From an uncultured Synergistales bacterium (GTDB lineage: Bacteria; Synergistota; Synergistia; Synergistales; Aminobacteriaceae), in contig CAJOGG010000090.1 in assembly GCA_905234205.1 (NCBI GenBank), positions 1 through 7,849 of the forward strand: a DNA stretch of 7,849 nucleotides, read 5' to 3'. The position numbers were made by a program, and so were the translations under genes. The notes below the pieces were generated by a model that saw only the letters and a program-made list of their open reading frames with translations, was not told the DNA's origin and ran no database searches. Position 1 is the stretch's first letter. Every line of letters begins with the position of its first letter. Positions 1-5,930 of this stretch are shown piece by piece.

Positions 1-432
1 TTGATCCAAAAACGCAATGGAGAGTTAGCAGACTATCAACGTAGGAGCGCAGAACTTCAGCAGCTTCAGCAATTCAACGCACAAATAGCCGCTCAGCCAG
101 ACTATGCGGAATATGAAAAGTGGTATCGTGCGAAATGCCAGGCAGCCGGTGTAACGCCTGAACAGGTCAATGCTGGATTGAATGAGTTAGCCCGACGCAA
201 TGGAGAACGATATTCGCAAATTCAAAATTACGTGGCCGGGTGGTATAGGGAATTTCAGACCGAGAAAGCACAACGCCAACAATTACCGAAAACACGACGT
301 CGGACAGCTCCACCAGTTTTGGAAGGAACACAAGGCGGCTTCAGCGGTTCACGAAGCTATAGCATGGAAAAATTCAGCGAGATGGATTCAGACGGTCAAG
401 CAAAAGCATTGATGGATATGGGGATAGTGTAA
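1..432 (+). CDS. Probable capsid scaffolding protein (C-terminal part; 5' end at window edge)
   Basis: The frame is open from base 1, so the gene probably continues upstream. The TTG at base 1 could be a start only by coincidence. The visible 143 residues are highly polar, rich in Gln, Glu, Arg and Lys, and look helical (residues about 1-95). A basic, proline-containing linker (PKTRRRTAPP, about 96-105) and a Gly/Ser-rich stretch follow. The protein ends in a short helix-like tail with KFSEMDSDGQAKALMDMGIV. A helical charged protein with a short C-terminal helix directly before the major capsid gene is the usual pattern for phage scaffolding proteins, which assemble inside the procapsid and leave before DNA packaging. 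No protease or other catalytic motif is visible. The role rests on position and composition rather than on a recognised domain. The stop codon TAA (430-432) overlaps the next ATG by one base, suggesting translational coupling. Confidence 0.6.
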   Translation: MIQKRNGELADYQRRSAELQQLQQFNAQIAAQPDYAEYEKWYRAKCQAAGVTPEQVNAGLNELARRNGERYSQIQNYVAGWYREFQTEKAQRQQLPKTRRRTAPPVLEGTQGGFSGSRSYSMEKFSEMDSDGQAKALMDMGIV

Positions 433-755
433 TGAAGAAGATTTTTATAGCAATACCAAGGAACAAAAGCCCGGAACAAATAGCTGTTGATCAAGATATT
501 CTCAAGAAACTTGCACGAATTTACATAAATGACGACGTAACCGAAATGACGCATTATGAGGACGAAGACGTAAATGCGGACTTCCAATCGATGATTGTGT
601 TTGCGGAAAACATTAAGAGAATAAGCGAGGCAGATTATTTGATCTGTGGTGAGGGTTATGAAATAGATAAGTTTTGTAAGTTGTACTATTACGTAGCGAA
701 GAAATTTTGGAAGAAAATTTTAATTGAAGATGGTAAAACGTTGAAAGGAGTTTAG
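432..755 (+). CDS. Small protein resembling DUF4406 / nucleoside 2-deoxyribosyltransferase-like fold
   Basis: This 107-residue protein starts with MKKIFIAIP, a short beta strand as in DUF4406-type proteins, followed by SPEQI and a helix. An acidic segment comes next (YEDED, about residues 42-46), then a helix ending in RISEADYLICGEGYEID (about 63-79), then a helix and the closing strand KKILIED (94-100). This order (strand, polar loop, helix, acidic middle, 'S.ADyl...G.e' strand-loop, helix, 'I.IED') matches the DUF4406 and nucleoside deoxyribosyltransferase-like proteins common in phages. Their substrates are mostly unproven. The usual 'GC..E' segment after the glycine is replaced by DKFCKLYYY, so catalytic activity is doubtful. 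The ATG at 432 overlaps the scaffold stop (TAATG), with only a weak ribosome site, so coupling is likely. Its place between scaffold and capsid genes is unusual and suggests a moron-like insertion. Family assignment is by eye. Confidence 0.55.
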   Translation: MKKIFIAIPRNKSPEQIAVDQDILKKLARIYINDDVTEMTHYEDEDVNADFQSMIVFAENIKRISEADYLICGEGYEIDKFCKLYYYVAKKFWKKILIEDGKTLKGV

Positions 756-761
756 CATTTT

Positions 762-1658
762 ATGGCAAGTAACACATATGCGGCAGTTGGAAACAAAGAA
801 GATGTGAGCGATATTATCACTAATATTTCTCCTGAAGATACGCCGTTGTATTCGAAGATTGGTAGGAGCAAAGCATCACAAGTAACGCATGAATGGCTTG
901 AGGATATTTTAGGGGAGCCTAGAGAGAATAAAAATCCTGAAGGTTATACATACTTTACGATGAATGCAGAGCCTAGAACACGTCTTAACAACTATACACA
1001 GATCATGCACAGGGGCATTCAGGTCACAGATACCCAAGAAATAGTATTGAAATATGGATTGCGTTCTGAAATTGCTTATCAGATGCAGAAGGAATTGAAA
1101 GGTTTAGCCTTTGACTGTGAGAGGGCGTTATTGACGCAAGATACAAAGGTATTAGGCTCTATGGATGAGGCAAGACAATTCGGCGGCCTTCCTTATTGGA
1201 TCGTAACGAATATATTATCTAATGGAGGAACACCACGTGCATTAACATTTGATCTAATCAACAACGCATTAGAGCAAGTATGGGTAGCAGGTGGGAAGCC
1301 TACAATCTTATTAGTATCGCCTAGAAATAAGCGTATTGTTTCAACTTTCACAGCGGGTCATACTAAATTTATGAATGGCAACACGACGAAGAAACTATCA
1401 CAGGTTATTTCAGTTCTCGAAACAGATTTCGGAATAGTTCAGTGCATGACAGATAGATTTATGCCGGACGATATAGTATATGGATTAAGCCCCGAATATA
1501 TCAAGAAAGCATTCTTACGAAATTTCAAAACAGGTGAATTGCCCAAAATCAGCGATATGGCACGTAGATATGTCAATGGAGAATGGACGCTTGAAATGAG
1601 AGCTGAAAAAGCACACTTTAAGATTGAAGACTTGGACGGTATAGTACCAGCAGCATAA
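762..1658 (+). CDS. Major capsid protein, SU10/DUF5309 type
   Basis: This 298-residue protein would form the icosahedral shell. The N-terminal region AVGNKEDVSDIITNISPEDT (8-27), followed by PLYSKIG, is the typical opening of SU10-type major capsid proteins (DUF5309; HK97-like fold): an 'aVG.redlsdiI.nisP.dTP..s.iG' pattern. HEWLEDIL (43-50) is the matching 'H.W..D.L' segment. Other family-like parts are the spine-helix region MQKELKGLAFDCERALL (108-124), GGLPYWI (141-147), and the C-terminal WTLEMRAEKAHFKIEDLDG (275-293). The length of about 300 residues is normal for the family, with no long N-terminal extension, which fits use of a separate scaffold. A GAAAGGAG-like ribosome site (743-750) lies 11 bases before the ATG. 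Codon use is AT-ending like the neighbours and shows no special expression bias, unlike the last gene of the window. The capsid identity is the anchor for the whole annotation. Confidence 0.9.
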   Translation: MASNTYAAVGNKEDVSDIITNISPEDTPLYSKIGRSKASQVTHEWLEDILGEPRENKNPEGYTYFTMNAEPRTRLNNYTQIMHRGIQVTDTQEIVLKYGLRSEIAYQMQKELKGLAFDCERALLTQDTKVLGSMDEARQFGGLPYWIVTNILSNGGTPRALTFDLINNALEQVWVAGGKPTILLVSPRNKRIVSTFTAGHTKFMNGNTTKKLSQVISVLETDFGIVQCMTDRFMPDDIVYGLSPEYIKKAFLRNFKTGELPKISDMARRYVNGEWTLEMRAEKAHFKIEDLDGIVPAA

Positions 1659-1660
1659 GA

Positions 1661-1774
1661 ATGATAATAGATCAAGAACTCTTTAAGCATGGCGACGAAT
1701 ACAAGCTAGAAAATCACATTAACAGCGATGACGTTGAGCGCGAGAACTGGCGGCAGGTTCAAGAAGACGATTAA
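1661..1774 (+). CDS. Very small ORF after capsid gene; possible 5' half of a split gene
   Basis: This is a 37-codon frame starting two bases after the capsid stop (TAA 1656-1658, ATG 1661). It encodes a strongly acidic, polar peptide beginning MIIDQELFKHGDEYKL and ending QEDD. There is no clear Shine-Dalgarno site, so expression would depend on coupling to the capsid gene. I do not recognise it. The next frame is open from 1738 and reads as plausible protein well before its own first ATG (1804). The two could therefore be halves of one roughly 87-residue protein separated by a -1 shift within 1738-1774. A small separate protein is the alternative. Confidence 0.4.
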   Translation: MIIDQELFKHGDEYKLENHINSDDVERENWRQVQEDD

Positions 1775-1803
1775 TCGCAAACATTCCAGTTGAAGAGGCA
1801 GCA

Positions 1804-1923
1804 ATGCTTGAGGCTAATTATGACTTGGATTATCTAGCGTTCTCACGTAACAACGATAAGGCAGCGTTAAAGAGATTATTGAAGCGTTTTCCATATTGGC
1901 GATGTTCGGGAGGTGAGATATAA
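1804..1923 (+). CDS. Very small ORF before the first adaptor gene; possible 3' half of a split gene
   Basis: From ATG 1804 this gives 39 residues: an N-terminal YDLDYLAFSRNND segment, then a basic amphipathic helix AALKRLLKRFPYW and a short tail. A purine-rich site GAAGAGG (1792-1798) lies five bases before the ATG and could act as a ribosome site. The same frame stays open back to 1738 and reads IANIPVEEAA immediately before the ATG, which looks like genuine protein and argues that the true coding region begins earlier. Its stop (1921-1923) ends two bases before the next gene's ATG, and the last codons contain that gene's ribosome site. I do not recognise a family. The position between capsid and adaptor fits a small head-completion or decoration-type protein, but that is only context. 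Confidence 0.45.
   Translation: MLEANYDLDYLAFSRNNDKAALKRLLKRFPYWRCSGGEI
1908..1916 (+). promoter_or_regulatory. Strong ribosome binding site for the first adaptor gene
   Basis: GGGAGGTGA is a near-perfect match to the anti-Shine-Dalgarno complement, nine bases before ATG 1926. It fixes that start, and it lies inside the end of the preceding small reading frame. Confidence 0.75.
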
Positions 1924-1925
1924 AA

Positions 1926-2489
1926 ATGATAGATGTATTACAGTTAGTGCAATCATTGAGGTATGCGTTGCGTGATATGCAAGGAGTGAAAATATCTGAC
2001 TTTGAGTTAATAGAGTGCATAAATCAAGCAGCGTCATTATTGTATGTTACGATGGCGGAAAAGTATGTACGATACGCGTTAAAGACGTACACAATGGATG
2101 TTGGCGACGCCAATAAGGGAGTCTTGCCTGACGATTTCTTAAAGGTTCACCAGGTTTTGACTGATGAAGATACTGTGGCCGTTCCCACTAGTTATCTTCC
2201 AACTACTGACGGCACATATAGGATTAAGGGCAATATGTTTTATGCAAATAATGATGTTTACAGCATAGAATATTATTATGTTCCGAAACGGGTAAAATCG
2301 TTAAGCGATAAGCTAGATGTCCAAACTGCAATGTCGCCGTATATCGAGCAAGTAGCACTAGCCTTTTATGGTAATAATTTAGATAAGGCGAAAAAAGTAG
2401 TTGATATTTGCGTGACGTCGTTGTCTGACATAGAAGTTTCACACTTTGAGAATGTTGGCCCTACTCAAGTATTAGGTGGTAGAGTATGA
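1926..2489 (+). CDS. Adaptor / head-tail connector-like protein (first of two)
   Basis: This 187-residue protein has the layout of SU10-type phage adaptor proteins (DUF6682-like). These form the ring bound below the portal and provide the docking surface for the tail. An N-terminal helix LQLVQSLRYALRDMQG (5-20) is followed by SDFELIECINQAASLLY (24-40), the 'sD.ELl..IN.A...ly' pattern of this group. Next come the motif LPDDFLK (67-73), a beta segment YRIKGNMFYA (98-107), IEYYYVPKRV (114-123), and C-terminal helices starting near MSPYIEQVALAFYGNN. The start is set by the ribosome site at 1908-1916. Its stop overlaps the next start in ATGA (2486-2489), indicating coupled translation with the second adaptor-like gene. 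The family call is from motif order and genomic place, not from an alignment. Confidence 0.65.
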   Translation: MIDVLQLVQSLRYALRDMQGVKISDFELIECINQAASLLYVTMAEKYVRYALKTYTMDVGDANKGVLPDDFLKVHQVLTDEDTVAVPTSYLPTTDGTYRIKGNMFYANNDVYSIEYYYVPKRVKSLSDKLDVQTAMSPYIEQVALAFYGNNLDKAKKVVDICVTSLSDIEVSHFENVGPTQVLGGRV

Positions 2490-2986
2490 CGCAGAAAGAA
2501 ATGTTAGCACTCGTTCGTAAGTTAATTTCAGATGAACAAGCCACAGGATTCACAGAAGGCGGGACTCTTGAAGAGCCTGAAGGAACGCAAGAATTATTGA
2601 ACTATCTCGACAGGGCTGTAGACGACTATTCAAAGCGTCAAGCAGCAAATGCAGATACACGTCTTGTTAGAAGCATGACAATCAGTAGCAGTAACATGTA
2701 TTTACCAGATGGATTTTTAATGTTTTGTGGTTTAATTCCAGCCCAAGTAGAAGGCAATTTTCTATTCTATTATGGAGATATGGTCAACCCGACGGTAAAA
2801 TACTTTGAGCGGCTTCCATATGTATCAAGTTATCCAGAAACTGCGCCACTACCTTACGAGCAAGATCAGTATATGACGATAGCAGCCCTGGCCGCCATAT
2901 ATGCTTTGAATAAATATGAGTTCAACGTATCGCAAGACTTAATGTTGCTTGGCTATGGAGGGCAACAGAATGCCAACGGTAGCTAA
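2486..2986 (+). CDS. Second adaptor-like / head completion protein
   Basis: This 166-residue protein shares the outline of the preceding adaptor. It opens with a helix MTQKEMLALVRKLISDEQ, then an acidic loop, then TQELLNYLDRAVDDYSKRQA (34-53, the counterpart of 'ELiecINqAasll'). A short beta region ends in YLPDGFLMF (72-80), equivalent to LPDDFLK in the neighbour. A C-terminal helix YMTIAALAAIYALNKYEF (129-146) follows. The shared plan suggests a related fold, although overall identity looks low. The likely role is a second ring or accessory subunit at the portal-tail joint, inferred from fold outline and position between the first adaptor and the nozzle-like gene. The ATG overlaps the preceding stop by four bases. 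The Ala/Tyr-rich final helix could look like a membrane segment but is interrupted by polar residues, so I do not call one. Confidence 0.55.
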   Translation: MTQKEMLALVRKLISDEQATGFTEGGTLEEPEGTQELLNYLDRAVDDYSKRQAANADTRLVRSMTISSSNMYLPDGFLMFCGLIPAQVEGNFLFYYGDMVNPTVKYFERLPYVSSYPETAPLPYEQDQYMTIAALAAIYALNKYEFNVSQDLMLLGYGGQQNANGS

Positions 2987-2989
2987 TAA
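2486..2989 (+). other. Coupled overlaps joining the two connector genes and the nozzle-like gene
   Basis: Three genes are chained here by overlap. ATGA at 2486-2489 joins the two adaptor-like genes. The third gene's ribosome site GGAGGG (2957-2962) and its ATG (2970) lie inside the end of the second, whose stop is at 2984-2986. This implies production of the connector proteins in a fixed ratio from one transcript. Confidence 0.6.
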
Positions 2990-4451
2990 ACATAGCGAGG
3001 TACGTAGGATTTTTTATCCAAGGTTTGACGGCGGTTTGAACTTATCGGCATCACCTGAGACGATAGCAATAAATGAATTACGTGACGCGTTGAATGTTGA
3101 GGTTTCACAAGTTACAGGGAAGTTAAAGGTAAGGGGCGGGTTAGTATGGCACAACAGATTTTCACTTGATTCAGGGGACAATGTAAAAGAGATAATCCCA
3201 ATACAAGGCAGTGAAGACTTTCTCATGTTGTCAGAGCAGAACAAACTGTACCATTATAGGAACGGCGTTATCTATGACACTAATATAAAATTCAGCCCTA
3301 AAATTGGAAATATCAGTGCGGCAATGTGGGAAGACTCGATCCTGCTTGCGTATGGTGTGAGCTTGTTACAGGTAACAATCAACGGCGATACTTATGACTA
3401 TGCTTCATCAGGCCCAAAGAACAGCCGTTATGTGTTTGTCCGCAATGGTCGTGTAGGAGTAGTTGACGGAGATAACACAATAAGATTTTCTGCTATTGGG
3501 GATTGTGATAGCTGGGAAGATGATCCCGACGACGATAGTACAGGAAAATTTATTGACATAGGCTATAAAGACGGAATGAAGATTACTGCTTTATGCCCGT
3601 TATCGAAAGATTTAATCATATTCAAGTCTTCCCCAACAGCACCAGACAACGGGAAAATATGGAGATTGATAGGCGATTATCCAGACTGGCAAGTAGTGGA
3701 AGCAGTGCAAGATACAGGCACGTACAATTACAAAACGGTCAAGATAGTCGGCAATGATGTATTCTATATAACAGCATCAGGACTAGCGACACTCTCAACT
3801 GTTATGGAGTATGGCGACGTTAAAATGAACTGGGCTGATAGAAAGGTTGCTAAAGCCTTAACAGCACTGATAACGAGTTCGGCCCAACTATGGCATGTAA
3901 CAAGCAAGAGTCAGTTATGGGTGACGCCTTCTGAAAAAGACAACTTAGTATGGATATTTGATTACGGACTAAGAATATGGACATATTTTGAATTTCCCAA
4001 GCTGCCGAAATACGTTTTATGTGTGAAGAATAACGTTTTTGTATTTATTGATAACGATATATATGAACTCAATGATTATTGTTATCAAGACGAAATGAAG
4101 GACGCAGAGACCCAAACGATTAAGGCAAGAATAGTGTTGGGGATATTGTCTGCTGGGTTACAAATATTAGTTAAATCTGCTTATGCTTCGTATGAGGTCA
4201 ACACAACCAGTAAAGCAGAGTTAGTCATAGGAAAATTCAGAATGCCGTTAAAGTATCGTGGAAGTGGAGACTTTATTTACGATGATTACGATGTGGCTTA
4301 TGAAGACGATGATACATTGATTGAGGCCAATAACATAATGACTGCGCGGCAACGTTGCCTAGTGAAGGGTTGGACGCTGAGTCCGGAGATAAAAATTTCT
4401 GGTGGAGGCTTCGAACTATCAACGCTAGGATTTGAAACAGTAGAGGTGTAA
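2970..4451 (+). CDS. Tail nozzle / stabilisation-type beta-rich structural protein
   Basis: I choose ATG 2970 (493 residues) over the in-frame TTG 2949 because GGAGGG (2957-2962) sits seven bases before it. Near the N-terminus, FDGGLNLSASPETIAINELR (19-38) followed by DALNVEV is the typical opening of podovirus stabilisation/nozzle-type proteins ('f.GGln...sp..i..nel.d..Nv.v..g..k.R.G'). The middle consists of successive beta-sheet blades with recurring short strands such as EDFLMLSEQNKLYHY, SRYVFVRNGRVGVV, KDLIIFKSS, NDVFYITASGLATLS, SQLWVT, NLVWIFDYGLRIWTYF and NNVFVFIDNDIYELN. This suggests a beta-propeller, as in P22 gp10/T7 gp12-like nozzle proteins. The C-terminal about 120 residues form a separate beta domain with the acidic stretch DDYDVAYEDDD (438-448). 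The protein would sit at the distal end of a short tail below the adaptors. Family membership is by pattern; related proteins are often annotated only as hypothetical. Confidence 0.6.
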   Translation: MPTVANKHSEVRRIFYPRFDGGLNLSASPETIAINELRDALNVEVSQVTGKLKVRGGLVWHNRFSLDSGDNVKEIIPIQGSEDFLMLSEQNKLYHYRNGVIYDTNIKFSPKIGNISAAMWEDSILLAYGVSLLQVTINGDTYDYASSGPKNSRYVFVRNGRVGVVDGDNTIRFSAIGDCDSWEDDPDDDSTGKFIDIGYKDGMKITALCPLSKDLIIFKSSPTAPDNGKIWRLIGDYPDWQVVEAVQDTGTYNYKTVKIVGNDVFYITASGLATLSTVMEYGDVKMNWADRKVAKALTALITSSAQLWHVTSKSQLWVTPSEKDNLVWIFDYGLRIWTYFEFPKLPKYVLCVKNNVFVFIDNDIYELNDYCYQDEMKDAETQTIKARIVLGILSAGLQILVKSAYASYEVNTTSKAELVIGKFRMPLKYRGSGDFIYDDYDVAYEDDDTLIEANNIMTARQRCLVKGWTLSPEIKISGGGFELSTLGFETVEV

Positions 4452-4453
4452 TA

Positions 4454-5122
4454 ATGGCATATGAATTAGGCTATCCAGTTGATTTCCGTAGTGCAGGCGA
4501 TACAACAAGAGAAGCATTTTCCAAGCATATTAACGAGATAAAAAGGATTTACAGTTACCTGAATGACTTGGATTCAAATAAAGCAAGCAAAACCTTGGAT
4601 ACGGAAACAGCTAAGATTAAGTCAGATTTAAACTCACACAAAACAAGTACGGATCCACACCCAAATTGGACACCAATTTTAAACTTCAGTGATTTGCATG
4701 GAAGCTTATCTTATTCAAAGATTGATGGACTCGATGAAAGAATAAGGATAATCTCGCCGCCATTCACGAACAAAGAGACAGCAACATGTGATGGTTCTCA
4801 TAACATGGTGAAGTTGAATTCTAATCTAACAATTATTTCAGGTATGGAGCGTTTTTTGGGTTTACCGAGGACTGCTTGGGGCGATAGTACAGTTATTGAA
4901 ATAACGTATCCATGGGAAATGCCCAACCATACTGTAGGTCTAGCACTGACCTTAGAAGTATATGATAGTTCAACAGTGTGGGATACTACTACTTGGGCGA
5001 ATTTGGTGCCTGTTGTGGTTACAAGAAAAAAAACTGGATTCACTTTTCTGATACACCCCCCTGATGAAGCTGCTGACAAATTTTCCAACATGGCAATTAA
5101 CTACATTGCAATAGGAGATTAA
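4454..5122 (+). CDS. Small tail fibre / receptor-binding protein
   Basis: This 222-residue protein begins with an attachment-like region (1-40, FRSAGDTTREAFSKHINEIK) and a predicted coiled-coil stretch INEIKRIYSYLNDLDSNKAS. A linker with DPHPNWTPILNFSDLHGSLS (67-86) and YSKIDGL resembles the 'H..y....dl.g.l.ysdI.gL' neck segments of phage fibres. The C-terminal about 100 residues are beta-rich and run from NLTIISGMERF through a strand ITYPWEMP to KTGFTFLI and the terminal INYIAIGD. This resembles the gp53-like tail-fibre C-terminal receptor-binding domain, which commonly ends in a '(W/Y)IAIG' strand. The stop of the preceding gene is two bases before this ATG, and GAGGTG (4443-4448) is the ribosome site. 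A role in adhesion to the host surface is inferred from domain type and position. Confidence 0.6.
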   Translation: MAYELGYPVDFRSAGDTTREAFSKHINEIKRIYSYLNDLDSNKASKTLDTETAKIKSDLNSHKTSTDPHPNWTPILNFSDLHGSLSYSKIDGLDERIRIISPPFTNKETATCDGSHNMVKLNSNLTIISGMERFLGLPRTAWGDSTVIEITYPWEMPNHTVGLALTLEVYDSSTVWDTTTWANLVPVVVTRKKTGFTFLIHPPDEAADKFSNMAINYIAIGD

Positions 5123-5137
5123 AATAGAGGAGATAAA

Positions 5138-5572
5138 ATGCCAACATTTAAGAATGAGACAACAAAACCTATTTTTTACAAGGTAAAGGATAAGGAACAA
5201 ATAATAATCTTTGATCCCCAAAAGGAAGTTATGCTGGAATTTTGGGTTCCGTATTTGCAGCTTGGATTAACGTTAATGAGTGCGGAATATCCTCCAGTGC
5301 CCAATATGATATTGCTTAGCGGCGAGTTCACTTTTATGCATGGATTAGAGCGGAAATTTAACATAGATGCGTGTGATTCATATACATTTGAGATAACAGT
5401 TAATTCTGGAAAAGTAAGACTTTACCTAGGAGCAACAAAGAATAGTATGGATATATCTTCATCGTATAACTACAAAGTTGTGCTTGATTGGTCTCTTGTG
5501 CCATATATTCGTATTGTTGGGCTTCAAGATGATAGCAACGTTATGATACATGCAGAAGTTAAGGAGAAGTGA
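5138..5572 (+). CDS. Beta-rich tail appendage protein of unknown function
   Basis: I do not recognise this 144-residue protein with certainty. Residues 1-55 form a small beta unit beginning PTFKNETTKPIFYKVKDKEQ, with LEFWVPYLQLGLTLMSAEYPP at 29-49 (a strand, an aromatic-proline turn and another strand). The rest, from about MILLSGEFTFMHG (57-69), has alternating strands: KFNIDACDSYTFEITVNSG, KVRLYLGA, YNYKVVLDWS, IRIVGL and VMIHAEV. It looks like a jelly-roll or carbohydrate-binding-type sandwich. No signal peptide or membrane segment is present. GAGGAG (5127-5132) lies five bases before the ATG, and the gene sits among fibre genes. The likely role is a fibre tip or accessory binding subunit acting with the preceding protein, but this is inferred from context and fold impression only. 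Confidence 0.5.
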   Translation: MPTFKNETTKPIFYKVKDKEQIIIFDPQKEVMLEFWVPYLQLGLTLMSAEYPPVPNMILLSGEFTFMHGLERKFNIDACDSYTFEITVNSGKVRLYLGATKNSMDISSSYNYKVVLDWSLVPYIRIVGLQDDSNVMIHAEVKEK

Positions 5573-5578
5573 TGTTCA

Positions 5579-5920
5579 TTGAAATTCTTAGAATATGACT
5601 TACTGACAGGGCGCATAATTAGTGAAATTGTTTCACCGATAGAGCCAAAAACTTTAGATGATCGCGGAATATTACAAATCAACGATAATGATAATATCAA
5701 TACCTCAATGTATATTATCAAAAATGGCGCGTTGGTAAAGACTTACGAATCGAAAATCGAGAAACTTGAGCGTGAAAGGATACGCAACGAAAACAATATG
5801 CGAAGTCGTTTGAGGTTAAAGAGCATGCAAACTGAATTTTTCATTGCTATGATGAGAGACGATATTGAAGCGATTAATGAGTTGAAGAAAGAGTTTCGCC
5901 AGTTAGAGATATATTTGTAA
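5579..5920 (+). CDS. Small conserved-looking phage tail-region protein, TTG start
   Basis: The 113-residue frame starts at TTG 5579. It has no earlier start, because the in-frame codon at 5570-5572 is the stop of the preceding gene. AAGGAG (5561-5566) is the ribosome site, with a rather long 12-base spacing. The N-terminus MKFLEYDLLTGRIISEIVSP forms a beta unit, then comes a short linker and TSMYIIKNGALVKTYES. From about residue 60 the protein is one long charged helix (IEKLERERIRNENNMRSRLR, then LKSMQTEFFIAMMRDDIEAI and NELKKEFRQLEIYL). A beta head plus charged coiled-coil next to fibre genes recalls fibre-assembly chaperones or trimerising accessory proteins. That function is not shown by any motif I can name. 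The protein pattern itself ('yLEYDl.tGRI..Ei') makes a real gene very likely despite the unusual start. Confidence 0.6.
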   Translation: MKFLEYDLLTGRIISEIVSPIEPKTLDDRGILQINDNDNINTSMYIIKNGALVKTYESKIEKLERERIRNENNMRSRLRLKSMQTEFFIAMMRDDIEAINELKKEFRQLEIYL

Positions 5921-5930
5921 GGGCTTAATC

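Noticed and set aside
200..412. Overlapping plus-strand frame within the scaffold gene
   Set aside because: It is a shadow frame with low-quality protein sequence, and the scaffold frame explains the region.
2949..2969. Upstream TTG start for the nozzle-like gene
   Set aside because: ATG 2970 has GGAGGG at ideal spacing, while the TTG has no ribosome site before it.
4798..5091. Minus-strand open frame of 97 codons inside the fibre gene
   Set aside because: It lies wholly opposite a convincing coding region, has no ribosome site and no recognisable protein pattern. The same applies to the other minus-strand frames.
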